Below are positions 1 to 8,291 of a stretch of DNA of 43,522 nt, piece after piece. Every line of letters starts with the position of its first letter. Position 1 is the stretch's first letter. Source of the stretch: Burkholderiaceae bacterium (GTDB lineage Bacteria; Pseudomonadota; Gammaproteobacteria; Burkholderiales; Burkholderiaceae_C); NCBI GenBank assembly GCA_030654805.1, contig JAURWR010000071.1, forward strand, positions 1 through 43,522. Reading direction: 5' to 3'. The notes under the pieces are model-generated. The model worked only from the letters and a program-made list of their open reading frames with translations, searched no databases and was not told the origin of the DNA. A program made the translations under genes and the position numbers.

Positions 1-1403
1 AGGTGGTCACCTGCATAGTTGGACGTGCCGGTGAGGTTGTCGTCGTCATCGCGACCAAATGCAATGCGCTGCGTAGGCAAGGTGGTGAAATCGTCGAGCG
101 GTTGATAGACGTGTCCGCTGGCCAGCAGCGAGTGATCGGGATGGGCGGCATCGCCCCAGTGGAAGTCGAGGTTGCGGTCAGTCGGTAACGTGACGCTGTC
201 CGGCGCTCCGGACCGATTGAGGGTTGCCAGTGCATCCAGCAAGAATGCGCGGTCATCGATCCACTGGTTGGTGATCTCGCCCACGCCGGTGACGGGATCG
301 ACCAGGCTGAACTGCTGAGCCACGGCATTGCTGACCTGCACGCTGACAACGCTCAAAGCCGCGAGGGCAGCACGCACATTGACATCGGTCTTGGCGAGTG
401 ACGCGAGGCCTGGCGCATCGGTGGGCAAGAGCTTGACCTGCAGGCTTTGCAACTCGGCCGGTGTGAGCGAGAAAAATGTGCGTGCATTGGCCGAGAAATT
501 GGCATCGGTCGTCGTGCCGATCAGCGACTTGCCTTGCACGGCGCCCATGACCATGTCGAGGAATCGGTTGAGGCCCGAGTCCGCAATCAGCTGAAAGGCA
601 GCACCAGCGGCACCGCTTCCAGCGCCAAGGCGCAACACAGACAGCAGGTTGCTATTGCTCCCCAAGCTGTTGCAATACTCGGCGAATGTAGGGCCAAGAA
701 TCTGTGTGTCTGTTCCTACTTGCTTCGACGCCGCCACATCGCCGCCCGCGGCTGCAAGCACATTGGCGAGAAAGTTCGTTCGCGCTGAAACCATGCCTTT
801 GGCATAAGCCGAGAACGCATAGAGCACGTCGCGCAGGTCGTTCAGGGTATCGAATTCGTTGGCGGTGCCTGTGCTTGTCAGGCGGGCCGTCTGGTCGCTG
901 CGCAGCAGGCTGAACAGCAGGGTGCCGGACCAGGCGGAGTTTTGCGTGAATGCGGTGTCCGTTTCGCTGTGACCGAGCTTGGAGCCGAACAGCTCCAATC
1001 CAACTGCTGTCGCATCTGCGAATGCGATGCGTGTGATGTCGGGGACGTCACCAATGTGCCATTGGGCAGCAGTTCTTCCCAGCAAGTCATCCAACAAGTT
1101 CTGGGCTACCGCATTGGATGCCGACTGCATCTGTACTGCGCTGGGCACGGTTCCATATCGCAACTGGTATTGCGATTCGGTGTACGCGCGGATCAACGCA
1201 GACATTGATCCGCGACCGGCATTTGCCTCGGTCGCCCCACGCAGCCACAGTACGGTCGAGTCGGTGGCCGATACGCCGTATTGGGTCGTCAGCAAATCAG
1301 CGATCCATTTGTAGATCTCCCAGTAGCAAATTTGGCCGGATTTGGCCTGTGTTTCTTTGGCTTGCAGCGTTTGAAGTTCGGCCGTGTTCAGGGTGACTGT
1401 CAT
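1..1403 (-). CDS. Putative RTX-type T1SS substrate, N-terminal part (3' end outside window)
   Basis: An uninterrupted minus-strand frame starts at ATG 1403 and is still open at base 1, giving about 467 residues. Most of the visible part is an alpha-helical, Ala/Leu/Ser/Thr-rich region that I do not recognise as a known catalytic domain; it has no obvious signal peptide. The last residues before the edge read GRDDDDNLTGTSNYAGDH, which resembles the entry into a glycine/aspartate-rich calcium-binding (RTX) repeat block. The gene follows HlyD-, glycosyltransferase- and lipoprotein-coding genes, with only 3 bp after the lipoprotein stop. Absence of an N-terminal signal plus the T1SS genes upstream fit a protein exported through HlyB/HlyD by a C-terminal signal that would lie outside the window. 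That it is a toxin, adhesin or enzyme is not shown; the RTX assignment rests on a short edge sequence. Confidence 0.7.
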   Translation of the reverse strand, partial: MTVTLNTAELQTLQAKETQAKSGQICYWEIYKWIADLLTTQYGVSATDSTVLWLRGATEANAGRGSMSALIRAYTESQYQLRYGTVPSAVQMQSASNAVAQNLLDDLLGRTAAQWHIGDVPDITRIAFADATAVGLELFGSKLGHSETDTAFTQNSAWSGTLLFSLLRSDQTARLTSTGTANEFDTLNDLRDVLYAFSAYAKGMVSARTNFLANVLAAAGGDVAASKQVGTDTQILGPTFAEYCNSLGSNSNLLSVLRLGAGSGAAGAAFQLIADSGLNRFLDMVMGAVQGKSLIGTTTDANFSANARTFFSLTPAELQSLQVKLLPTDAPGLASLAKTDVNVRAALAALSVVSVQVSNAVAQQFSLVDPVTGVGEITNQWIDDRAFLLDALATLNRSGAPDSVTLPTDRNLDFHWGDAAHPDHSLLASGHVYQPLDDFTTLPTQRIAFGRDDDDNLTGTSNYAGDH

Positions 1404-1406
1404 GAT

Positions 1407-2168
1407 TCAAGCCTTCTTGATGAGTTGGAGTACGCGGATGGTTTCTTGATAAATCTCGGGCCAGTCGGCAGCGTGTTTTGCGCGAAATCGCATATCGGCA
1501 GCGATCCCAGGCTTCCACTCGAATGCCGTTACACAACGGTCGAACTTGGGATCGTGACTTCGACAAGAGAGAACAGCGCCATTCGGGTCGGTTGCGATGT
1601 ATTGCGTGGCGACATACCAAAGACCGGGTCCCCGTCCATCGGTCTCGCGTGTGTGCCAGACCTCCAACTCGGGGCGGGGAACCTCTTTACTGATAAGGCG
1701 GCCTTCAGCCTCAGCTTGCCGTAGGTGGTCGTACCGGCTGGGGCCGCTCATTGCCCCATCGTGGTGGCTAAGAAATACCTCGATCCCGACATCGTAGAAA
1801 TCCTGTCCACGTTCCGGATAAGACTGCCCATCGGCTCGTCCGGTGGCGGGTGTCTTGCTGGGCCAGTAAAAGGACAGGCCAGCAAATCCCATGGCATACC
1901 GTCTGGGTGCGATAAACCATTGCCCATTGAGCTTCATCACTGATTCGTCGAGTGCGACCTTGGGCGGTACGTCGCCGTCGCAAACCTTGTCCAGGCATTC
2001 GATGCGCTTCTCTTCGGCCCACTGCGCCTTCTGTTTATCCGACGGACCGCAGGCTGCGAGAAGCGTCGCAGCGAGGAGCCCTGCGCCCACCATGCCGACG
2101 ATGCCATGGGCGCTGACTGCCTCTTCCGATTTCATCGACACCATTTCTCTCGTCCATTTCTGGCTCAT
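1407..2168 (-). CDS. Putative lipoprotein of the T1SS locus (candidate immunity protein)
   Basis: A 253-residue protein. Residues about 21-40 form a hydrophobic signal segment ending in a lipobox, LLAAC, with the lipidated Cys at position 40; an internal Met at residue 12 would give a more usual signal length. The mature part is mixed alpha/beta with two later Cys residues and many aromatic residues, and I recognise no family with certainty. The chosen ATG overlaps the stop of the upstream glycosyltransferase (ATGA) and is preceded by a GGGAGG ribosome site. It ends 3 bp before the RTX-like gene, so the two are surely co-transcribed. A small envelope lipoprotein directly preceding a secreted effector gene is the usual arrangement for an immunity or surface-tethering partner, but that role is inference from position only. 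Confidence 0.7.
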   Translation of the reverse strand: MSQKWTREMVSMKSEEAVSAHGIVGMVGAGLLAATLLAACGPSDKQKAQWAEEKRIECLDKVCDGDVPPKVALDESVMKLNGQWFIAPRRYAMGFAGLSFYWPSKTPATGRADGQSYPERGQDFYDVGIEVFLSHHDGAMSGPSRYDHLRQAEAEGRLISKEVPRPELEVWHTRETDGRGPGLWYVATQYIATDPNGAVLSCRSHDPKFDRCVTAFEWKPGIAADMRFRAKHAADWPEIYQETIRVLQLIKKA

Positions 2169-3469
2169 CGAACCACCTCCCCCATCAACAATTTGTTTCG
2201 AACCGACGCCCAGTTCGCCGATTCGTGGTTCAGCCCGAGCAGGTCGTCGTATCCACTCAACCCCGCACCCAACCCATACCGCTGCACATCGTCCATCGCC
2301 TGCATCCTCAGCTTCACATTCGCGTTGTCGCTGCGCATCGTCGATACAGCCGCCTCGGCCATCGCATCGACATCGAAGAAGTCGACCAGCCTGCCGTTGA
2401 TCCCGTCCCGCATCACCTCTTTGACTGGCGCGGTGTTGCTTGCCACGATCGGCGCTCCGCAGGCCATGGCTTCCAGCAACGACCAGCTCAGCACGAACGG
2501 ATAGGTCAGGTACACATGCGCGTCCGACACCTGCAAAGTCCGCAGGTACTGGTCGCGCGGCAGGTGCCCCATGAAGTGCGTGCGTGTCGGATCGAGCTTC
2601 ACTTGCTGCAGCATGTGTTCGCGCCAGTTGCGTGCGGTACCCGAGTCGCCCTTGGCGCGTGACGGTCGCTGGCCATAGCTGACGTCGTCGCCACCGACGA
2701 TCAACGCATGGCATCTCGGCTCCATCTGCTGGATGCGCTCCAGCGCCCGCATGAAGATATGAAAGCCGCGATACGGCTCCAGGTTGCGTGCCACGTAGGT
2801 GATGACTGGTCGATCGACGTCGCCGGCACGCAGCACGATGCCGCTGGGGGTGGTGACGCTGGCCTCTTCATTCGGCCCCAACTCGTGCGTGGCAATGCCC
2901 TCGTGCTGCACGCTGATCTTCGACTGAAAGATTTCCGGATGCCGGCTCTTCTGCCAGTGCGTGGGTGCCACGGCGGCATCGCAGTTGGTCAGGTTCAGCG
3001 TGTGCAGCGCATTCCAGGTGCGGATGCGGGCGCGGGCGTCGAAGCTCACCGGAAACTCCGGATCGAACCCCATGTCGGCCCCCTGGGCGGTGTAGTACCA
3101 CTCGCACAGGTGCACCAGCCGGGCGTTCGGGAACACGTCTTTCGCATACAGCGTTTCGCCCCAACCCGGGTGCGCCACGATCACATCGGGGCTGTAGCCG
3201 CTTTTGCGCAAGACCATCATCGCCCGCGCGGTGGCCTGGCCGTGCAGGGTGGCGGCTTCCATCTGCCGCAGGTACGGGTGTTGATCGGCCCGACCGGCAC
3301 GCGCCGGCGTGTAACGCAGCAGCTTGTCGAAACCCGGCAGGCCGGGTGCCGTGTCGCGACCCAGTGCGCGCACGTCCCACCCGGGTCGCTGTGCCCAGGT
3401 GCGGACGAGATGCCCGAACTGGCCGGGGAAGTTCTGGTGCACGACCAGCACCCGCGTGTGTATGGACAT
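2165..3469 (-). CDS. GT4-family glycosyltransferase in T1SS operon
   Basis: A 434-residue protein beginning MSIHTRVLVVHQNFPGQFG, typical of the N-terminal Rossmann domain of GT-B glycosyltransferases. The C-terminal half has the retaining GT4 (glycogen-synthase-like) signature: ITYVARNLEPYRGFHIF and then SLLEAMACGAPIVASN followed by a second Glu (the E-x7-E nucleotide-sugar motif). It would transfer a sugar from an NDP-sugar in the cytoplasm; the acceptor cannot be read from the sequence. The start overlaps the hlyD stop by one base (TGATG) and its stop overlaps the lipoprotein start, so it is embedded in the secretion operon. This placement hints that the exported protein or the cell surface it attaches to is glycosylated, an inference only. 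Confidence 0.85.
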   Translation of the reverse strand: MSIHTRVLVVHQNFPGQFGHLVRTWAQRPGWDVRALGRDTAPGLPGFDKLLRYTPARAGRADQHPYLRQMEAATLHGQATARAMMVLRKSGYSPDVIVAHPGWGETLYAKDVFPNARLVHLCEWYYTAQGADMGFDPEFPVSFDARARIRTWNALHTLNLTNCDAAVAPTHWQKSRHPEIFQSKISVQHEGIATHELGPNEEASVTTPSGIVLRAGDVDRPVITYVARNLEPYRGFHIFMRALERIQQMEPRCHALIVGGDDVSYGQRPSRAKGDSGTARNWREHMLQQVKLDPTRTHFMGHLPRDQYLRTLQVSDAHVYLTYPFVLSWSLLEAMACGAPIVASNTAPVKEVMRDGINGRLVDFFDVDAMAEAAVSTMRSDNANVKLRMQAMDDVQRYGLGAGLSGYDDLLGLNHESANWASVRNKLLMGEVVR

Positions 3470-4890
3470 CAACGCTCCCTCATGCTTTCGGTGGTCGCCC
3501 GCTGCACCGGGCTCAACAGGTAGTCGATCACCCGCCGCTGGCCGGTCTTGATTTCGGCGGTGAGGTTCATCCCCGGGCTCAGCGCGATGCGCTTGCCGTC
3601 GACGTCGATGTGGATCTGCTTCAGCGTCAGCGTCGCCGGAAAAATCGCCCCCTTCTTCTCGTCGTTCACCGCATCGGCCGTCACGCTTTTGACGCGGGCC
3701 TCGACGGTGCCGTAGCGCGTGTACGGAAACGTCTCCAGCTTGATCGTCACGTCCTGACCGGCGTTGACGAAACCGATGTCCTTGTTGTCGATGACCACCT
3801 CGGCGGTCACCTGCGCATCCTTTGGAACGATGACCATCAGCACCTGTGCTTCGGTCGCCACGCCGCCTTCGGTGTGCACCGCCACCTGCTGCACCGTGCC
3901 GGCCACCGGGGCGGTCAGCTGGGTCAGCCGGGATCGCTGCTCGGTCTTGCTGAGTTCCTGGGTGGTTTGCTGGCGCTTCAGCATGGCCTGGGCCTGGCGC
4001 TCGCTCAGTGCGCGCTGGGTTTCGGCCAGGTAGGCGGCGCGCGACTGCATGGTCTCGGTGGAGGCGGCCTGGGCTTCGAGCAGGCGGGCTCGCTGGGTGG
4101 CCAGATCGCGCTCTTGTTCGATGCGCTCGCGGGTGCGGTCCTGGCCGGCATGTCCCGACATGAAACCCTGGTCGGCCAGGCTCTTGAAATCCGCCTCGCG
4201 CTGCCTGGCGATCGGCAGCGTCGCCTCCAGCTTGGCGATGGTTTCGTTCACCGTGGCGGCTTCTGCGTGGCGGCGTGCCTGTTCGGCAGCCAGCTTGGCC
4301 AGCCGGGCCGAGATGTCCTGCCATTCCGCCTGCAACTGGGCCTGGCTGTGCGCGCTGCTGCCGCTGGCCATGCGGGGCGGGTGGTTCGACTGCAAGGCCT
4401 CGATCAACGCGGTGGTGCGGGCTTCCTCGGATTGGGCGGACGCCAGTTGTTCATGTGCGCTGGCCCCGTCGGCGCTGGCGTTGGTGGCGTCCAACTCGAC
4501 CAGCACCTGACCGGCCTGCACGACGTCACCGTCTTTCACCAGCACCTTGCGCACGACGCTGGTCTCCAGCGGCTGCAGGGTCTTCGTGCGTTCGCTGACC
4601 ACGATGCGCCCGGGTGCCACCGCCACGATGTCGATCTGGCCGAGACAGGCCCACACGAGCGCGATGACGAACAGCGTGCAGATCGCCAGGGCAAAGCGCC
4701 GCGGTGCGGGATGCACCGGTGTTTCCTGCAGGCTCAGCGCGGCGGGCAGGAAGGCGGCTTCATCGGTGTGGCGCTTCGGCCCGGACAGTTCGTGCCTCAC
4801 CGCCCAGACGGCGCCGAAGATGGCGCGGTAGCGGGCCAGCAGGTCGATGGCGGGGTGACGCGGGGTCAACGTTTCAGAAGTGGGTGGCAT
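3469..4890 (-). CDS. HlyD-family type I secretion membrane fusion protein
   Basis: A 473-residue periplasmic adaptor that links an inner-membrane ABC exporter to an outer-membrane TolC-like channel. A cytoplasmic N-terminus of about 65 residues is followed by one membrane helix (about 66-84), a lipoyl/biotinyl half (GRIVVSERTKTLQPLE... VLVKDGDVVQAGQVLVELDA), a long coiled coil (about 130-320), the second lipoyl half (LTAPVAGTVQQ) and a beta-barrel ending near LSPGMNLTAEI, all in the family order. I chose ATG 4890 (MPPTSETL) because the family normally begins a short distance before the conserved RYRAIFGAVW segment; an upstream in-frame Met would overlap the hicA start. No TolC partner lies in the window. 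The gene is separated from its hlyB partner by the opposite-strand hicAB pair, with only 27 bp to hicA. Confidence 0.92.
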   Translation of the reverse strand: MPPTSETLTPRHPAIDLLARYRAIFGAVWAVRHELSGPKRHTDEAAFLPAALSLQETPVHPAPRRFALAICTLFVIALVWACLGQIDIVAVAPGRIVVSERTKTLQPLETSVVRKVLVKDGDVVQAGQVLVELDATNASADGASAHEQLASAQSEEARTTALIEALQSNHPPRMASGSSAHSQAQLQAEWQDISARLAKLAAEQARRHAEAATVNETIAKLEATLPIARQREADFKSLADQGFMSGHAGQDRTRERIEQERDLATQRARLLEAQAASTETMQSRAAYLAETQRALSERQAQAMLKRQQTTQELSKTEQRSRLTQLTAPVAGTVQQVAVHTEGGVATEAQVLMVIVPKDAQVTAEVVIDNKDIGFVNAGQDVTIKLETFPYTRYGTVEARVKSVTADAVNDEKKGAIFPATLTLKQIHIDVDGKRIALSPGMNLTAEIKTGQRRVIDYLLSPVQRATTESMRER

Positions 4891-4902
4891 GGCAGCATGT
4901 TT

Positions 4903-4910
4903 TGATATCA
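4903..4910. promoter_or_regulatory. 8-bp palindrome between hlyD and hicA starts
   Basis: TGATATCA lies 7 bp before the hicA ATG, in the AT-rich 27-bp gap between the divergent hlyD and hicA genes. It could be part of a -10 element or a half of a HicB operator, since RHH-type HicB proteins bind short palindromes at their own promoter. Eight bases is too short to be convincing alone. Confidence 0.25.
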
Positions 4911-4917
4911 TTTGGAC

Positions 4918-5172
4918 ATGAACAACACGCACCGAAAAACCTTGGCTGCTGTGTTTGGCGAACCGTTGAACGGTGCGTTGGAATGGCGGCGCATTGAAGC
5001 GTTGTTGCTTGCCGTGGGATGCACGCTGACTGAAGGCTCTGGCTCGTCGGTCACGTTTGAGAAAGACGCGCAAAAAGCGTATTTCCATCGACCGCACCCG
5101 AGCAAAGAAGCGTTGCGGTATCGCGTGCGTGACGCCCGTACTTTTTTGATTTCGATAGGAATCACCCCATGA
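4918..5172 (+). CDS. hicA: HicA-family mRNA interferase toxin
   Basis: An 84-residue protein with the double-stranded RNA-binding-like HicA fold layout: an N-terminal helix (NNTHRKTLAAVF), a second helix ending in VGC, then the strand pair GSGSSVTFEKDA ... AYFHRPHP and a C-terminal helix VRDARTFLISIGI. HicA toxins cleave mRNA and rRNA-associated transcripts when free of HicB. The classical catalytic His in the G-S-H motif is Ser here (GSS), while the FHRPHP His residues are kept; this is typical of a longer HicA branch, so loss of activity should not be assumed. The start is ATG 4918; a TTG two codons earlier is less likely. The stop overlaps the hicB start (ATGA). The gene is oriented against the flanking secretion genes. 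Confidence 0.85.
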   Translation: MNNTHRKTLAAVFGEPLNGALEWRRIEALLLAVGCTLTEGSGSSVTFEKDAQKAYFHRPHPSKEALRYRVRDARTFLISIGITP

Positions 5173-5504
5173 ACACCATGACGTATGGCGGTTACAGCGC
5201 CCGAGTTGAGTTCGACGCTGAAGACCGCATCTTTGTCGGCCACATCGCGGGCATACGCGACATCGTGGGCTTTCACGGCACATCGGTCGATGAGCTGGAG
5301 ACGGCGTTCCATGAAGCGGTGGACGACTACCTGGCCGCGTGCAAGAAGCTCAAGCAGACCCCGGACAAGCCGTACTCGGGCCGCATCATGTTGCGGTTGC
5401 CACCGGAGCTGCACGCACGGGCCAGCGCGGCGGCGCAGGTTACCGGGATGAGCTTCAACCAGTGGGCGGCGCGTGCGCTGGAGCAGGCGGTGCGGGTGGA
5501 ATAG
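5169..5504 (+). CDS. hicB: HicB-family antitoxin with RHH DNA-binding C-terminus
   Basis: A 111-residue antitoxin. The N-terminal half has the degraded-RNase-H HicB fold (YGGYSARVEFDAEDRIFVGHI followed by GFHGTSVDELETAFHEAVDDYL) that masks HicA. The C-terminal half (SGRIMLRLPPELHARASAAA, SFNQWAARALEQAV) is a ribbon-helix-helix domain of the Arc/CopG type, which would autoregulate the operon. Its start overlaps hicA by four bases, consistent with translational coupling. Its stop lies only 14 bp from the stop of the convergent hlyB gene, so transcripts reading out of hlyB would be antisense to hicBA. Confidence 0.9.
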   Translation: MNTMTYGGYSARVEFDAEDRIFVGHIAGIRDIVGFHGTSVDELETAFHEAVDDYLAACKKLKQTPDKPYSGRIMLRLPPELHARASAAAQVTGMSFNQWAARALEQAVRVE

Positions 5505-5518
5505 CTGCCCGGGGGTCT

Positions 5519-7813
5519 TCATGGCGATGGTTGGGGGGTGCTTTTTGAGAGCCCGCCCTCACTCCCCGAAGGTGCGGGAGAAACACCCTCCTGCATCGAC
5601 CACAGATGCGCATACAGCCCCTGCGGCCGCGCCAGTAACTCGGCGTGCGAACCCATCTCGACCATGCGCCCCTTGTCCATCACGACGATGCGGTGGGCGT
5701 GGCGCACGGCGCTCAGGCGGTGGGCAATGATCAGCACCGTGCGGCTATGGCAGATGTGCGCCATGTTGCGCTGGATGATGGCTTCGCTCTCGTAGTCGAG
5801 CGCGCTGGTGGCTTCGTCGAAGATCAGGATGCGTGGCTGGTTGAACAGCGCGCGGGCGATCGCGATGCGCTGGCGCTGTCCGCCCGACAGGCTGGCGCCT
5901 TGCTCGCCGACCAGGGTGTCGTAGCCCTCGGGCAGCTCGCTGATGAAGTCGTGCGCGCCGGCCAGTTGTGCGGCACGCACCACCTGGTCGATCGGGGCGG
6001 CCGGGTCGACGATGGCGATGTTCTCGCGAACGCTGCGGTGGAACAGCAGGTTCTCCTGCAGCACCACGCCGACCTGGCGCCGCAGTTGCGCGGCATCGAC
6101 CAGCCCGATGTCGATGCCGTCGATCAGGAGGCGACCCTGCTCTGGCGCGTACAGCCGCTGTACCAGCTTGGTCAGCGTGCTCTTGCCCGAGCCGGATCGC
6201 CCGACGATGCCAATGACCTCGCCGGCGCGGATGGCCAGGCTCAGGCCTTGCAGCGCGGGTGCGGCTTCGGGCCGATACCGAAATGTCACCTGATCGAGCG
6301 TGATCTGGCCCTTGATCGGTGGCAACTGAGCGGCGTTGCTCGGCGGCACCTCGGTGCGTGCGTTCAGCACATCGCCGAGGCGTGCCATCGAGATGCCGGT
6401 CTGCTGGAAGTCGGTCCACATCTGTGCCATGCGCATGATGGGCTGGCTGACGCGTCCGGCGAACATGTTGAACGCGACGAACATGCCGACCGTGAGCTGC
6501 CCGTCCATCACCAGGTGCGCGCCGTACCAGAGCGTGGCGGCATTGACCAGCTTGCCGATCAGGCTGACGCCTTCGTGCGCGAAGCCGGCGAGCGTCTGCG
6601 TGCGGAAGCTGGCCGACACATAAGCCGCGAGCTGGCTGTCCCAGCGGCGCGCCATCGCTGGTTCGAGCGCGGTGGCCTTGACGGTCTGGATGCCGGTGAT
6701 GGTCTCGACCAGCAGCGACTGGTTCTCGGCGCCACGCGCGAACTTCTCGTTCAGGCGGACGCGCAGGACGGGCACCACCGCGAGGCTCAGGCCCAGGTAC
6801 AGCGGCAGTGAGATCAGCACGATCAAGGTCAGCGGCACGCTGTAGGCGAACATCACCGCGATGAAGACGACCGAGAACAGCACGTCGAGCACCAGCGTGA
6901 GCGCGTTGCCGGTCAGGAAGCTGCGGATGTTCTCCAGCTCGCGCACGCGGGCGACCGAATCGCCGACGCGGCGCGCCTGGAAGTAGGCCAGCGGCAGGTT
7001 CACCAGGTGGCGGAACAGCCGCGCGCCCAGCTCGACATCGATGCGGCTGGTGGTGTGGCTGAACACATAGCTGCGCAGCGCAGTGAGTGCGCTCTCGAAG
7101 ACGACCACGACGACCAGGCCGATGACCAGCACGTCGAGCGTCGTCAGGCCACGGTGCACCAGCACCTTGTCCATCACGACCTGGAAGAACAGCGGGCTGA
7201 CCAGCGCGAACAGCTGCAAAAACAGGCTGATCAGCATCACCTCACCGAACAGGCGGCGGTACTTGACCAGGCTGGGGATGAACCAGCTGAAGTCGAACTT
7301 CGCCAGCTCGCCGGCCAGCGAGGCGCGGCTGGCGATCAGGATCAGCTCGCCGGTCCATTGGGTGGCGAACACGTCCAGCGGTTCGATGGTCGGGCGGGCG
7401 CCATTCGTTTGCGCCGGGCCCGAGCCGGCCGGATCCTGGAACAGCACGCGCTGGCCGTCGCATTGAGCGAGTACGACGATGCGCGGCGGGCGGCTCGAAC
7501 CTTCAGCGTGCAGCACCGCCAAGGCGGGCAGTGCGGCGAGGTTCAGGCGGTCGAGGCGGGTGCGGCTGCGTTTGGCTTTGAGGCCGATGTGCTTTGCCGC
7601 GAGCAGGAGATCATTGATATCGGGGCGGTGGCTCGCCGGCCAACCGAGCTGGTGGGCCAGCGTGGCGGCATCGGCTGCGACGTGATGCAGCCGGGCGATC
7701 AGGCACAGCGCCTGCAAGTTCGAATCTGGCGCGGGGGCCGGCACCGGATCGACCTCGGAACTTGAAACGCGCCCACCCTCATTGGCCGATCGAGCGGCTT
7801 CTTGCAACCCCAT
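5519..7813 (-). CDS. HlyB-like type I secretion ABC transporter/ATPase
   Basis: A 764-residue peptide/protein exporter. Residues about 20-140 form a C39-like domain lacking the peptidase Cys motif ([14 protein letters not shown] replaces the DCGxxCL of active peptidases), which in HlyB-type proteins binds unfolded substrate rather than cutting a leader. Six predicted membrane helices follow (about 165-450), then the nucleotide-binding domain with Walker [10 protein letters not shown] near 537, signature LSGGQRQR near 640 and Walker [13 protein letters not shown] near 661. I chose ATG 7813 because GGGGGAGAAGGA precedes it at good spacing; the longer frame adds nine residues without a ribosome site. 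It is the first gene of the secretion locus, and its hlyD partner lies beyond the inverted hicAB pair. Substrate is most likely the RTX-like protein at the left edge. Confidence 0.93.
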   Translation of the reverse strand: MGLQEAARSANEGGRVSSSEVDPVPAPAPDSNLQALCLIARLHHVAADAATLAHQLGWPASHRPDINDLLLAAKHIGLKAKRSRTRLDRLNLAALPALAVLHAEGSSRPPRIVVLAQCDGQRVLFQDPAGSGPAQTNGARPTIEPLDVFATQWTGELILIASRASLAGELAKFDFSWFIPSLVKYRRLFGEVMLISLFLQLFALVSPLFFQVVMDKVLVHRGLTTLDVLVIGLVVVVVFESALTALRSYVFSHTTSRIDVELGARLFRHLVNLPLAYFQARRVGDSVARVRELENIRSFLTGNALTLVLDVLFSVVFIAVMFAYSVPLTLIVLISLPLYLGLSLAVVPVLRVRLNEKFARGAENQSLLVETITGIQTVKATALEPAMARRWDSQLAAYVSASFRTQTLAGFAHEGVSLIGKLVNAATLWYGAHLVMDGQLTVGMFVAFNMFAGRVSQPIMRMAQMWTDFQQTGISMARLGDVLNARTEVPPSNAAQLPPIKGQITLDQVTFRYRPEAAPALQGLSLAIRAGEVIGIVGRSGSGKSTLTKLVQRLYAPEQGRLLIDGIDIGLVDAAQLRRQVGVVLQENLLFHRSVRENIAIVDPAAPIDQVVRAAQLAGAHDFISELPEGYDTLVGEQGASLSGGQRQRIAIARALFNQPRILIFDEATSALDYESEAIIQRNMAHICHSRTVLIIAHRLSAVRHAHRIVVMDKGRMVEMGSHAELLARPQGLYAHLWSMQEGVSPAPSGSEGGLSKSTPQPSP

Positions 7814-7901
7814 TCCTTCTCCCCCGGTGGCGTTTGACAACGTCTTGTTACGAAGTCTCGGGAGGCCGACAGGGAGGCGTAACCCCCTGGGCAGGGGTGG
7901 G

Positions 7902-7915
7902 TGTAAGGTCTTACA
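7902..7915. promoter_or_regulatory. Inverted repeat in divergent hlyB / 101-aa gene promoter region
   Basis: TGTAAG-GT-CTTACA is a perfect 6-bp-arm inverted repeat in the 130-bp gap between divergently transcribed hlyB (start 7813) and the small gene starting at 7944. A dimeric repressor or activator could bind here. The regulator is unknown and the repeat could be chance. Confidence 0.3.
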
Positions 7916-7943
7916 GGTACCCCCTTTGGAGCGATGACGGCGG

Positions 7944-8249
7944 ATGCAAATTCATTACGACGAACATTTCGACCGCGAGATGGGTTGCACCGAGGCCGAG
8001 TGGTTGCGCTGGTTGCCGCTGGCGACCGGATCGCATGTGGCGCTTGTGGATGCGGCAGCGCGCCGTGCTGCGGTCGACATCGGTGCAGGCAGCTGCGCAA
8101 TCTCGTGGAGTTCGCTGCCCGATCGGCAGATCGCGCTGATGCGCATTCCCCGGCTGGCGGTTTCGTTCCGGTTCGCGGGCGTGGATGCGGCTCAGCGCGC
8201 GCAGTTCATGCGGTACTTCGATCTGCACACGCAACGCGGGGGAGGGTGA
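7944..8249 (+). CDS. Hypothetical protein (101 aa)
   Basis: A 101-residue soluble protein starting MQIHYDEHFDREMGCTEAEW, without signal peptide or membrane segment. It looks real because its codon use matches its neighbours, it has an acidic/aromatic N-terminus of the type kept under selection, and it fills the gap between hlyB and the cobW-like gene on its own strand. There is a Cys near position 15 and several His residues in the first 35 positions. I do not recognise a domain or function. It is divergent from hlyB and convergent with the cobW-like gene (42 bp between stops). A weak ribosome site lies upstream, so the start is probable rather than certain. Confidence 0.6.
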   Translation: MQIHYDEHFDREMGCTEAEWLRWLPLATGSHVALVDAAARRAAVDIGAGSCAISWSSLPDRQIALMRIPRLAVSFRFAGVDAAQRAQFMRYFDLHTQRGGG

Positions 8250-8251
8250 GC

Positions 8252-8271
8252 ACCACGGGTTGATGCGTGGT
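8252..8271. terminator. Possible weak bidirectional terminator
   Basis: ACCACG and CGTGGT arms (6 bp) with an 8-nt loop lie between two convergent stops at 8249 and 8292. There is no T-tract, so intrinsic termination would be poor. Confidence 0.3.
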
Positions 8272-8291
8272 CGCCTCGCCGATCTGGCCGG

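Noticed and set aside
2965-4905. 646-residue open frame on the plus strand
   Set aside because: Antisense to HlyD and the glycosyltransferase; low-complexity composition typical of shadow frames.
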